From: Sphingomonas edaphi
GTDB lineage: Bacteria > Pseudomonadota > Alphaproteobacteria > Sphingomonadales > Sphingomonadaceae
Reading direction: 5' to 3'
DNA: 64,000 nucleotides
Assembly: GCF_003583725.1 (NCBI RefSeq)
Contig: NZ_QXTF01000005.1
Location: 1-64,000 of the forward strand
Below the pieces are notes generated by a model, which saw only the letters and a program-made list of their open reading frames with translations, was not told the DNA's origin and ran no database searches. The translations under genes and the position numbers were made by a program. The stretch's first letter is position 1, and each line of letters begins with the position of its first letter. Below, piece after piece: positions 44,769-54,600 of the stretch.

Positions 44769-45968
44769 ATGCCGCGCGCCGTATCTTGCAGCGCCGTGCA
44801 ACGATTCGATGTCATCATACTAGGCGCCGGGGCCGCCGGCATGATGGCCGCGCGCGTGGCGGGAAAGCGAGGCCGACGCGTGCTGTTGGTCGATCATGCG
44901 GACGAGCCGGGCAAGAAAATCCTGATCTCCGGCGGTGGACGGTGCAACTTCACCAATCTTTACGCTGCACCGGACCGTTATATCTCGGCCAACCCGCATT
45001 TCATGAAGTCCGCACTGGCCCGCTATACGCAGTACGACTTCCTCGACCTGGTCGAACGACACGGGATCGCTTGGCACGAGAAAACGCTCGGCCAGCTCTT
45101 TTGCGACGGGTCCGCGCGGCAAATCGTCGACCTTTTGTGGAAGGAGTGCAGCGAAGCCGCCGTAGAGCTGTGGCTGGGCCACCCGGCGACTGTCGAACGA
45201 AATGGGGCTGCCTTTAGCATCCGCTGTAACGACCGCTCCGCGGAGGCCCCTGCTCTGATTCTCGCTACTGGTGGCCCGTCTATCCCGAAAATGGGCGCAA
45301 CCGGTTTTGTCTATGCACTGGCCAAGTCGATGGGGCTGAAACTGGTCGAGCCGCGCCCGGCGCTCGTGCCCCTAACCCTGTCTGGCGACGAAGCGCTGTT
45401 CCGGACACTGTCGGGCGTCGCGACTGAGGTCGTCGCTCATGCCGGACAGAGTCCCTCCTTCCGGGAGGCTGCCCTGTTCACGCATCGCGGCCTGTCGGGT
45501 CCGGCTATTCTGCAGGTTTCCAGCTACTGGCGGAACGGTGAGCCGGTCTTCATTGATTTCCTGCCAGACTCCCGGAGCGGCTGGCTGGCGGCGACGAAAC
45601 GCGATGACCCCCGCCAGTCGATCTTGCGACTGCTGGAGCAATCGCTGCCGTCACGCTTGGCCGCGGCCCTGGCAGAGCGGCTCAATATCTCTGGGGCGGT
45701 GGGAGGGATCACCGACCGCACGTTGGCGTTGGCCGAGGAGACACTTCACCGCTGGGCATTCCGGCCGAACGGCAGCGAAGGCTATGCCAAGGCGGAAGTC
45801 ACCGTCGGCGGTATCTCAAGCGACGAGTTGTCCTCCCGCACAATGGAGTGCAAAAAGATCCCGGGTCTATTTATTATCGGCGAGGCTGTGGACGTCACCG
45901 GCTGGCTCGGCGGCTATAATTTCCAATGGGCCTGGTCGAGCGCGGTTGCGGCGGGAGAGGTCGCCTAG
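44769..45968 (+). CDS. BaiN/HI0933-family FAD-dependent oxidoreductase
   Basis: The protein is about 399 residues with an N-terminal FAD motif (VIILGAGAAGMMAA) and the family signature GKKILISGGGRCNFTN. Mid-protein it has ILATGGPSIPKMGATG and at the C-terminus GEAVDVTGWLGGYNFQWAWSS in conserved parts. The HI0933/YhiN family is widespread and its substrate is uncertain. The start could be ATG 44769 or GTG 44796; neither has a clear ribosome binding site. It is divergent from the DAHP synthase and not obviously part of that pathway. Confidence 0.88.
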   Translation: MPRAVSCSAVQRFDVIILGAGAAGMMAARVAGKRGRRVLLVDHADEPGKKILISGGGRCNFTNLYAAPDRYISANPHFMKSALARYTQYDFLDLVERHGIAWHEKTLGQLFCDGSARQIVDLLWKECSEAAVELWLGHPATVERNGAAFSIRCNDRSAEAPALILATGGPSIPKMGATGFVYALAKSMGLKLVEPRPALVPLTLSGDEALFRTLSGVATEVVAHAGQSPSFREAALFTHRGLSGPAILQVSSYWRNGEPVFIDFLPDSRSGWLAATKRDDPRQSILRLLEQSLPSRLAAALAERLNISGAVGGITDRTLALAEETLHRWAFRPNGSEGYAKAEVTVGGISSDELSSRTMECKKIPGLFIIGEAVDVTGWLGGYNFQWAWSSAVAAGEVA

Positions 45969-46050
45969 GCAAACGCGGCGACCCGATTTCGCATCGCGGC
46001 GAATTTTTTTGTGCAGATGCGAAACGGTGTGCAACCCATGGTATGATGGG
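45959..46050 (+). promoter_or_regulatory. Nested inverted repeats upstream of the glycan operon
   Basis: Three inverted repeats follow one another. GGTCGCC/GGCGACC (45959-45965, 45977-45983) spans the stop of the flavoprotein gene. TTTCGCATC/GATGCGAAA (45987-45995, 46016-46024) is a perfect 9-base pair with a 20-base spacer that contains a T7 run. CCCAT/ATGGG (46035-46039, 46046-46050) follows. TGGTATGAT at 46039-46047 looks like an extended -10 element. The first hairpin may end the upstream transcript; the second may be an operator. Confidence 0.45.
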
Positions 46051-46116
46051 AGCGTTGAGGAAACGGGGTGAGTCCCGATCTGGCGGACACCCCCCTGTTC
46101 CCATGGAGGCCGAGGC

Positions 46117-48414
46117 GTGACGCTCGACATCGACATCTTGCAGCCCATTGCGGACGATCCACCATCGCCCGGCAGGCAGTCTTGCCCTATCAGGCATCTG
46201 GCACTCATCGGCAACGCCTTGCCTCGCAAATGCGGCCTGGCAACGTTTACTACCCACGTCGCCGATGCGCTTCGCGACCGATACCCGGCCTTGGTCCTCG
46301 ACCATTACGCCATGGACGACGGGTCAGGCGTCACGTACGCCTGTGATATCCGGACTATCGCCGCAACCGATGCTGCCGCGCACCGATCAAGCGCTGCGAA
46401 AATCGACGCCAGCGGAGCAGAGGCTATTTGGCTTCAGCATGAGTTTGGCATTTTTGGCGGTCCTGCCGGTTCACATATCCTCGAATTGCTGGAGGCGTCG
46501 CGGCTGCCGCTGATCATTACCTTGCACACGGTGACCGACACTCCCTCTGACGAGGAAGACGTCGTTTTGCGTCGGCTCCTGGCTCGCGCCGAAGCGGTGA
46601 TCGTGATGGCCAGCCGAGGCGCCGAGATATTGCGGCGGCGATATAGCGTCGATCCCCGCCGCATGCACATCATCCCGCATGGGGTGCCCGATCGTCCGCT
46701 CTGCCGGCCGGACGATATGAAGGAACGCTTTGGCTGGGCCGGCAGCAAGGTGCTGATGACCTTTGGCTTGCTCGCTCCGGACAAGGGCATTCGGCACATG
46801 ATCGAGGCAATGCCGGCGATCCTCGCCAAACACCCGGACGCAACTTATGCCGTCGTCGGCGCGACCCATCCCAACCTCGTCCGGCACGAGGGCGAAGCCC
46901 ATCGGCGATCTTTGGAGGATCGGGCCGTTGAGCTGGGCATCGCCGACCGGCTGATCTTCGTCGATGCCTTTGTTGAGCAGGAACAGCTGCTCGACATGCT
47001 GCAGGCGAGCGACGTCTACATCACGCCCTATCTCAACATGAACCAAGTGACATCCGGCACGCTCAGCTACGCCGTGGCGGTCGGGAAGCCGGTCGTATCG
47101 ACTCCCTATGTCCATGCCCGCGAAATCTTGGCTGACGATCATGGCGTGCTGGTGCCGCCGGCCGATCCGAAAGCACTGGCCACTGCCGTGACAGCCCTAC
47201 TCGATGACGATGAGCGCCGCGCGGCGCTTTCCCGTGCTGCCTATGGGCGCGGTAGGACGATGCTATGGCCAAAGGTCGTCGAGCGAGCACTCGCACCATT
47301 GGCGGTTCGCCGCCGGCCAGAAGGCGTTAAAGCACCGGCCTCACCCTCCCCATCCCTACTTCCGCTCAATGCGATCACGCGAATGACCGATCCGGTCGGC
47401 ATGGCGCAGCACGCGCGGCTTGCGGTACCGGACCGCGATCACGGCTATTGCATCGATGACAACGCGCGGGCGCTAATGGTGATGGTGGGCCGGAACGACG
47501 ACGAGGCGCGTTCGCTTGCCTTCACCTATGCGGCGTTCGTCCAGCATGGCTGGAACAGGGATATTGGCCGATTTCGCAACTTCATGTCCTACGATCGCCG
47601 ATGGCTCGAGCCAGAGGGGTCTGAGGACAGCAACGGGCGGACGCTGTGGGCACTCGGCTTTGCTACAAAGGCTGATGACCCCGGAATCCGAAGCTGGGCC
47701 CGTCATTTGTTCGAGGAAAGCGCGCCGCATCTGGCTGCGCTTCATTCACCGCGAGCGGCAGCAATCTCTGCCCTTGGTGCTGCGGAGTTCAGCGAGCATC
47801 CGCTAGCGGCGCCGCTTATGCGCCATTCCGCAGAGCAACTGACGAAGCTTCATGGCCAGGCTTCGCGCGCGGGCTGGGACTGGTTCGAACCCGTGCTCGC
47901 CTATGATAACGCCCGACTTCCTGAAGCGCTGATCCGGTCCGGGCAAGCGCTCGGCGATTCACGACCGGTTGAACTTGGGCTGCGCACGCTCGAATGGCTC
48001 ATCGGCAGGCAGACCGGCCCGCGCAGCAAGTTCCGGCCGATTGGGTCGAACGGTTTTGGGCGGCCTTACCAGCCGCCGCTGGCCTTCGACCAGCAACCGC
48101 TGGAAGCGGCCGCAACGATCGCGGCCGCATCAGCTGCCTTCGAGGCAACGGGCGAAAGGCGCTGGCATGACGTCGCGCGACAGGTCTTCGGTTGGTTCTT
48201 TGGCGACAATGACGCAGGCGTGCCGATTGCCGACCCGTCCGACGGAAGCTGTTGCGACGGACTGATGGCAACCGGCATCAATCGCAATCAGGGGGCGGAA
48301 TCGATCCTTTCGCTTCATCTGGCGGCACAGTCGATGCAGCGCTTTGGAAAGCCCGTCCGGGGTGGACAGGACGACGCCATGGACGCAGAAGCGAGGCCAC
48401 TCGCGCTCCATTAA
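46117..48414 (+). CDS. GT4 glycosyltransferase fused to a C-terminal alpha/alpha-barrel domain
   Basis: The 765-residue protein has an N-terminal GT-B glycosyltransferase of family 4 (about residues 25-395). It shows IPHGVPDRPL, GLLAPDKGIRHMIEAMP and QVTSGTLSYAVAVGKP. Residues from about 410 to 755 form a separate all-helical region (CIDDNARALMVMVG, GWDWFEPVLAYDNARLPEAL) like six-hairpin glycosidases. The GTG start has GGAGG upstream. With GH130 and mannose-6-phosphate isomerase following directly, a mannose-containing glycan is the likely subject. The donor, acceptor and the role of the second domain are not known. Confidence 0.85.
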   Translation: MTLDIDILQPIADDPPSPGRQSCPIRHLALIGNALPRKCGLATFTTHVADALRDRYPALVLDHYAMDDGSGVTYACDIRTIAATDAAAHRSSAAKIDASGAEAIWLQHEFGIFGGPAGSHILELLEASRLPLIITLHTVTDTPSDEEDVVLRRLLARAEAVIVMASRGAEILRRRYSVDPRRMHIIPHGVPDRPLCRPDDMKERFGWAGSKVLMTFGLLAPDKGIRHMIEAMPAILAKHPDATYAVVGATHPNLVRHEGEAHRRSLEDRAVELGIADRLIFVDAFVEQEQLLDMLQASDVYITPYLNMNQVTSGTLSYAVAVGKPVVSTPYVHAREILADDHGVLVPPADPKALATAVTALLDDDERRAALSRAAYGRGRTMLWPKVVERALAPLAVRRRPEGVKAPASPSPSLLPLNAITRMTDPVGMAQHARLAVPDRDHGYCIDDNARALMVMVGRNDDEARSLAFTYAAFVQHGWNRDIGRFRNFMSYDRRWLEPEGSEDSNGRTLWALGFATKADDPGIRSWARHLFEESAPHLAALHSPRAAAISALGAAEFSEHPLAAPLMRHSAEQLTKLHGQASRAGWDWFEPVLAYDNARLPEALIRSGQALGDSRPVELGLRTLEWLIGRQTGPRSKFRPIGSNGFGRPYQPPLAFDQQPLEAAATIAAASAAFEATGERRWHDVARQVFGWFFGDNDAGVPIADPSDGSCCDGLMATGINRNQGAESILSLHLAAQSMQRFGKPVRGGQDDAMDAEARPLALH

Positions 48415-48420
48415 AGGCCC

Positions 48421-49704
48421 ATGATCCAGTCCAAGCTTCATCCGCTCCGGCTCAAAGCGGACCCTTCGCGTGTCGTCGTTCGCCCCTTTCACTTGGCTTG
48501 GCAGGGTACCAAGTCCGAGCCGGGACGTGCCCAGCGGCTGGTGACGGCGGTTCTTTCGCTCAACGATCGTGAGGTTGGTCAGCAGCTGGGCACCGTCATG
48601 CGGGATTTCGAGCGACGCCATTGGCAGACCCGCAAAGTGTTCCTTCGCCGCTTCGACCAAATTTGCGAGATGCTCGACCTTTCCCTCGAAGGGATCGGGG
48701 ATAAGCGCAAGCAGCTCATCGGCGCCTATTTCTGTCACGAATATAGCTACGCTGCCGCGGCGCTGATGAACCCCAGCGTTGTGCCGCATCCCGACCAGAG
48801 CGGACTGGATCCGACTACAGTGCGGATCATCATGTCGCTTCGCGCCGTGGGCGAAGGGCACATCAGTTCAATCGCTTTTCGCGAGGGGCTGGTCGGTGCC
48901 AACGGTGCGTTCGAGCTCCAGCCAGAACCCCCCTTCGCGACGGCGGTCGATGCACCGCACCTCGACTGCGCCCAATGCGATGGACCCATCACCGTTTATC
49001 GGCAAGAAGACACCAATCCTTCGGGAATGGTGATCTTTCCCGTGACGCCCGCGCAAGCAAACGGGCTTGAAGATCTGCGGCTAACTCATTTCACTCACGA
49101 TGACGGACGGCAGGAATATATCGGCACTTACACTGCCTATTCCGGCCGGGACATCCGCTCGGAACTGATGCGGACCGCAAACTTCCGCGAAATCGACCTC
49201 ATCCCAATGGCCGGCGATGCGGCCCGCAACAAGGGCATGGCCCTTTTCCCGCGGAAGATCGGCGGCCAATACATGATGGTCGGCCGGCAGGACGGACAGA
49301 ACCTCTTCCTCCTCCGCTCCGACGACCTTGCGCGTTGGGACGGCGGCGAGCTGCTGATGACGCCCAAATATGCGTGGGAGTTCATCCAGATCGGCAATTG
49401 CGGCGCTCCGATCGAAATCGACGAGGGTTGGCTGGTCCTGACGCACGGCGTCGGAGCAATGAGGCAATATTCGATCGGTGCAATCCTGCTCGACCATGAC
49501 GATCCGTCCAAGATCATCGGGCGTACCCGGCATCCGGTACTTCAAGCGGAGGACGATGACCGCAACGGTTATGTGCCAAATGTCGTATACACCTGCGGTG
49601 CGATGCGGGTCGGCGCCCAATTGTTCATGCCCTATGGCATTTCGGACAGCTCGATCGGATTTGCCTTCCTTCCCCTAAAGGAACTCGTCGCCGCGATGGA
49701 GTAA
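48421..49704 (+). CDS. GH130-family mannoside phosphorylase-like protein
   Basis: The 427-residue protein resembles family GH130, a five-bladed propeller group that phosphorolyses beta-mannosides to mannose-1-phosphate (some members are hydrolases). The segments NPSVVPHPDQSG, IISSIAFREG-like HISSIAFREGLVG, YIGTYTAYSGRDI, KGMALFPRKIGGQY and GNCGAPIEIDEGWLVLTHG fit the family. About 90 N-terminal residues of extra helical sequence precede the propeller. It starts seven bases after the GT4 gene and ends eight bases before the isomerase gene. Confidence 0.88.
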   Translation: MIQSKLHPLRLKADPSRVVVRPFHLAWQGTKSEPGRAQRLVTAVLSLNDREVGQQLGTVMRDFERRHWQTRKVFLRRFDQICEMLDLSLEGIGDKRKQLIGAYFCHEYSYAAAALMNPSVVPHPDQSGLDPTTVRIIMSLRAVGEGHISSIAFREGLVGANGAFELQPEPPFATAVDAPHLDCAQCDGPITVYRQEDTNPSGMVIFPVTPAQANGLEDLRLTHFTHDDGRQEYIGTYTAYSGRDIRSELMRTANFREIDLIPMAGDAARNKGMALFPRKIGGQYMMVGRQDGQNLFLLRSDDLARWDGGELLMTPKYAWEFIQIGNCGAPIEIDEGWLVLTHGVGAMRQYSIGAILLDHDDPSKIIGRTRHPVLQAEDDDRNGYVPNVVYTCGAMRVGAQLFMPYGISDSSIGFAFLPLKELVAAME

Positions 49705-49711
49705 AGATAGC

Positions 49712-50500
49712 GTGCTGAAGCTGACGACCCGAATTGTCGACAAGCCTTGGGGGCGGTGTGGAATCGATCCGCGCTTCGCGGTCGATCCAGATCGTCAGGT
49801 TGGCGAAATCTGGTTCGAGCCGCCCGTCGGAATGATGCTCGATGTCATGGCGAAGTATCTGTTTACTACCGAGCGCCTGTCGATCCAGGTGCACCCTGAT
49901 GACAAACTCGCCCGCGAGCGCGGCTATCCGCGTGGCAAGGACGAGTGCTGGATCGTCTTGGACGTAGCCGCCGACGCGGAACTGGGGATCGGCACGGTTC
50001 GTGACGTCCCGGCAAAAGAGTTGATGGCAGCTGCTCGAGATGGCTCGATCGTCGATCTCATGGACTGGCGCCAGCCGAAGCGCGGCGACTTCATCTATAA
50101 TCCGGCCGGGACGGTGCACGCATTGGGACCCGGCCTGACCGTGCTTGAAATCCAGCAGGCGGTCGATCTGACCTATCGGCTTTACGACTATGGCCGCCCG
50201 CGCGAGCTTCATCTGGAAGAGGCTGCCCATGCCGTCCACGCCCGGCCTCACAGCCACCCGCTCGACCACCACCTGGCCGACGAAAGCGTGGTGCTGGTCG
50301 ACGGTCCTCATTTCGGAGTGGCCTGGTGCGTCAACGCACCGCCTCCGCTTCCCCAAGGCGTTCGCGACGCGCAAGTGTTGCCCATCGACCTACCCGTAAA
50401 TGATCTCGCGGCGGGCGAATGCGGGCTGGTCGAGGATCCTTCAAACCTTGCCAGCGACGGTCGATTTGTCCTCGCCTGGTCCATCCCCCACGGAGACTGA
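49712..50500 (+). CDS. manA: Class I mannose-6-phosphate isomerase, short form
   Basis: The 262-residue protein has the zinc-site motifs of type I phosphomannose isomerase: QVHPDD, the Glu in KDECWIVL, and the His in NPAGTVHALG. It interconverts mannose-6-phosphate and fructose-6-phosphate, feeding or draining GDP-mannose synthesis. It starts with GTG. The family's short form (about 260 residues rather than 390) lacks a large helical insert. As third gene of the operon it links the glycan's mannose to central metabolism. Confidence 0.9.
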   Translation: MLKLTTRIVDKPWGRCGIDPRFAVDPDRQVGEIWFEPPVGMMLDVMAKYLFTTERLSIQVHPDDKLARERGYPRGKDECWIVLDVAADAELGIGTVRDVPAKELMAAARDGSIVDLMDWRQPKRGDFIYNPAGTVHALGPGLTVLEIQQAVDLTYRLYDYGRPRELHLEEAAHAVHARPHSHPLDHHLADESVVLVDGPHFGVAWCVNAPPPLPQGVRDAQVLPIDLPVNDLAAGECGLVEDPSNLASDGRFVLAWSIPHGD

Positions 50501-50502
50501 GC

Positions 50503-51678
50503 ATGGCCGAGGCCTACATAGTGGAAGCTTTGCGGACGGCGGGCGGTCGTCGTGGCGGCGCATTACGCGATTGGCATCCCGCCGACCTTGGCGCGGCAGT
50601 GCTCAACGCCTTGGTCGAGAACAGCGGCATCGACCCGGCAGCCATCGAGGATGTGATCGTCGGCTGCGTCAGCCAGGTCGGCGAACAAAGCTTCCACATC
50701 GGCCGGAACATGGTGATGGCCTCTAAACTGCCCGATACCGTCCCTGCCGTAAGCATTGACCGCCAATGCGGGAGCTCTCAGCAAGCGCTGCACTTCGCGG
50801 CTCAGGCCGTGATGAGTGGGACCCAGGACGTGGTGATCGCCGCGGGCGTCGAAAGCATGACGCGCGTGCCGATGGGAACGCCGGTTATTCTGCCAATGCA
50901 GGCGGGCATCGGCATCGGGCCTTGGCCCACGTCGATCAAGGAACGCTACGGCGTCAACGAGTTCAGCCAGTTCACCGGCGCCGAGATGGTGGCGCGTAAG
51001 TATGGGTTTGACCGCGAAGAGTTGGACCGCTTCGCCCTGTCCAGCCATCGCAAGGCTGCCGCGGCCGCAGATGGCGGCGCCTTCGATCGCGAAGTCGTCA
51101 TCATCGAGGGTGTCGACAAGGAAGGCAATGCGCGCCGCCACGACCGCGACGAAGGCATTCGCGCGGATGCCAGCCTGGAGGCGCTTGGCGGCCTCAAAAG
51201 CATATCCGCCGATGGTGTCATTACCGCTGGCAATGCCAGTCAGGTGTGCGACGGCGCATCTGGCGTGCTGGTTGTGTCGGAGCGCGCTCTGAAAGAGCAT
51301 GGCCTGACTCCGCTGGCGAGGATCGACAATCTCACCGTTACGGCGGGCGATCCGGTGATCATGCTGGACGAGCCGATCAGGGCGACGCGGCGCGCGCTCG
51401 AGCGGTCGGGCCGCAAGCTCGACGATATTGATCTGTACGAGGTGAACGAGGCGTTCGCCCCGGTCCCGCTTGCGTGGCTGAAGGAAGTGGGCGGCAACCC
51501 TGAGCGCCTTAACGTCAACGGTGGAGCGATCGCGCTCGGCCATCCGCTTGGCGCTAGCGGCACGAAGCTGATGGCGACGCTTGTTCACGCAATCCGCGCG
51601 CGGGGTAAGCGCTATGGCCTGCAAACGATGTGCGAGGGCGGCGGCATCGCCAATGTGACGGTTATCGAGGCGCTTTAA
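50503..51678 (+). CDS. Acetyl-CoA acetyltransferase (thiolase)
   Basis: The 391-residue thiolase has the nucleophile C89 in IDRQCGSSQQAL, His in ALGHPLGASG and the second Cys in TMCEGGG. The ATG at 50503 has GGAG upstream; the longer frame overlaps manA. It may act on acetoacetyl-CoA or in beta-oxidation. QAVMSGTQDVVIAAGVESM is typical of acyl-CoA thiolases. It lies two bases after manA but has no clear pathway link with it. It converges on dnaE2. Confidence 0.9.
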   Translation: MAEAYIVEALRTAGGRRGGALRDWHPADLGAAVLNALVENSGIDPAAIEDVIVGCVSQVGEQSFHIGRNMVMASKLPDTVPAVSIDRQCGSSQQALHFAAQAVMSGTQDVVIAAGVESMTRVPMGTPVILPMQAGIGIGPWPTSIKERYGVNEFSQFTGAEMVARKYGFDREELDRFALSSHRKAAAAADGGAFDREVVIIEGVDKEGNARRHDRDEGIRADASLEALGGLKSISADGVITAGNASQVCDGASGVLVVSERALKEHGLTPLARIDNLTVTAGDPVIMLDEPIRATRRALERSGRKLDDIDLYEVNEAFAPVPLAWLKEVGGNPERLNVNGGAIALGHPLGASGTKLMATLVHAIRARGKRYGLQTMCEGGGIANVTVIEAL

Positions 51679-51680
51679 GC

Positions 51681-54600
51681 CTAATGGAAATCACGCGACT
51701 TAGGCAGGATCCGCACATTGCGCGGGTGCGGATGATGCTGCCCCTGGTGGCTGTGGCCGCGAGGATGCTGCGGCCGCCAGAATTCGTCGGCGCGTGATAG
51801 CGGGATCGTCGGCTTGTCGGCCTGCGAAAGGCGGTCGAGTTCAGTCGTCCGGTCGATGATCCGGCTGGCCATCAGGTGAACAATCCCCTCCTTACTACGC
51901 TGGACTACTCCCTCGATCATCATCAGGCGCGATCCCATCACTGCCCGTCGCTGCTTTTCGAAATCGCTTGCCCAAAGGAGGATGTTGGTGACCCCCGTCT
52001 CATCCTCGATGGTCATAAAGACGGCATTGCCCTTGCCCGGCCGTTGGCGCACCAGCACCACGCCCGCAGTCCGGACACGTTTCCCGTTTTTTGCTGCCGA
52101 CGTTTCCGCGCAGCTTAACACCCCTTCCGACCGAAACAGGTCGCGCAGGAAGCACATGGGATGCCCTTTCAAGGAAAGGCGAAGCGTCTGGTAATCGGCT
52201 ACCACCTGCTCGTTGAGCGGCATCGCAGGGAGCATTGCATCAGGCTCAGCGGCCAGTTCCTCCGCATCGGCTGCCGCGAACAAGGGAAGTTGCTCGCCCG
52301 GCATCCGCCGCGCTTCCCACAACGCCTCGCGCCGTCCTAAGCCGACCGATCGGCAGGCATCGGCTGACGCCAGCAACCGAAGCGCCGGCCGGGACAGAGA
52401 TGCCCGCCGCGCTAAATCTTCCAGGTCGCGGAACGGCCCCTCCTGCCGCGCCGCGCATAACGCTTCCGCCCAAGCCGAACGAAACCCGTCCATCTGACGG
52501 AAACCCAGCCGCACCGCGTGGCTGCCATCCTCGCATTTTTCCAGCGTGCAGTCCCAGTCGCTGGTATTGATGTCCACGTGGCGCACCTCGACGCCGTGCT
52601 CGATCGCGTCGCGCACCAGTTGCGCCGGGGCGTAAAAACCCATCGGCTGCGAATTGAGGATACCGGCTGCAAACACCGCCGGATGATGGCATTTAATCCA
52701 CGACGACACGTAGACCAGCCGGGCGAAGGACAGGGCATGGCTTTCGGGAAATCCGTAGCTGCCAAACCCCTCGATCTGCTTGTAGCATCGCTCGGCGAAG
52801 TCGCGCTCGTAACCGCGCCCGATCATCCCCTCGACCAGCTTTTCCTTGAACGCATCCATGCCGCCGACATGGCGGAAGGTTGCCATCGCACGGCGCAACC
52901 GGTTCGCTTCATTAGGTGTGAAATCGGCGGCGACGATGGCCAGTCTCATTGCCTGTTCCTGGAATAGGGGAACGCCAAAGGTCTTACCCAGCAGCTTTCT
53001 CAATTCGTTCGGATCATGGGGCGGCTTGGGCGATGGAAATTCGACCGGATCAACGCCCGCTCGCCGGCGCAAATAGGGATGGACCATGTCCCCCTCGATC
53101 GGGCCTGGCCGGACGATCGCCACCTGCACCGTTAGGTCATAAAGCGTCCGGGGCTTGAGCCTCGGCAGCATGTTGATCTGCGCCCGGCTTTCGACCTGGA
53201 ACACGCCAATGCTGTCGCCCTTGCACAGCATGTCGAACACTGCCTCATCGGCGGCGTCGATATCCACTTCCAGCGTGTGATCGCCGAGATCATGCTTACG
53301 CATCAGGTCGAAGCATTTCTGGATGCAGGTCAGCATCCCCAGCGCCAGCACGTCGACCTTCATCAGGCCCAAGGCATCGATGTCGTCCTTGTCCCATTCG
53401 ATGAACGTGCGGTTCTCCATCGCCGCATGATGAAGAGGCACCGTTTCGTCGAGCCGATCCTCGGTCAGCACATAGCCGCCCACATGTTGCGACAGGTGAC
53501 GAGGGAAAGGCGATCCCAGCAGTTGGCGGCAAAGAGCCCGCATCCGCACGATCTGCGGATTGGCGAGGTCGAACCCGGCCTCGGAAATCCGCTCGTCGCC
53601 CAAGTCTCCCGACCAGCTTCCCCAAACGGTTGAGGCAATGCGCGCGGACACGTCTTCACTCAGGCCCAGCGCCTTGGCCACTTCCCTGACCGTGCTTCGT
53701 GACCGGTAATGGATGACGGTTGCCGCGATCCCTGCCCGGTGCCGCCCATAGCGGCTATAGATATACTGCATCACCTCTTCGCGCCGCTCATGCTCGAAAT
53801 CGACATCGATGTCGGGCGGCTCGTCGCGTTCCTCGGAGATGAAGCGCGAGAAAAGCAGGTCATGCTTCATCGGGTCGATCGAGGTGACGCCGAGCAGGAA
53901 GCAAACCGCCGAATTGGCCGCGGAGCCACGGCCTTGGCAGAGGATCGGTGGCGTGCACTCTTCCCGTGCAAACCTGACCAGGTCGTGCACGGTCAGGAAA
54001 TAATATGCGTAGCGTCGCTCGCGGATCAGTTCGAGTTCCTCCTCGATCAGCTTGACCAGCTGTTCGGGAAGGACCGGTCCATGACGCTTGTGCGCCGCCT
54101 CCCAAGCCAGGTGCGCTAACCAGCCATCGGCGTCCCAGCCCTCCGGCACAGGCTCGTGCGGATATTCGTAGCGCAGCTGGTCGAGCGTGAAGTCGATCAT
54201 GTCGAGCAGCCGCTGAGTCTGGGCGATCGCATCGGGATGGGCCGAGAACAGCTTGGCCATTTCCAGCGGGGACTTCAGGTGTCGCTCGCCGTTCGCCTCC
54301 AGCTTCCGGCCCGCGGCATGGATCGTCGTTCCCTCACGGATACAGGTGAGGATATCGTGCAGGGGCCGCTGCGCGCTTTCCGCATAGAGCGCATCGTTGG
54401 TAGCCAGCAATGGTACGCCTGCCTCCTGCGCCGTCCCGGCCAGCCGGGCCGCGCGCCGCGCATCGGCGCCCTGTCGGGGCATGGAAAGGCCTAGCCACAC
54501 TCGGCCGGGCGCGATCCGCGTCAACCTGTCCAGGGTATCGAACAAGGTACGCGGGCTGACCTCGACCAGACGGGGTCCGGTCCCCGGATCGGACCGGTCG

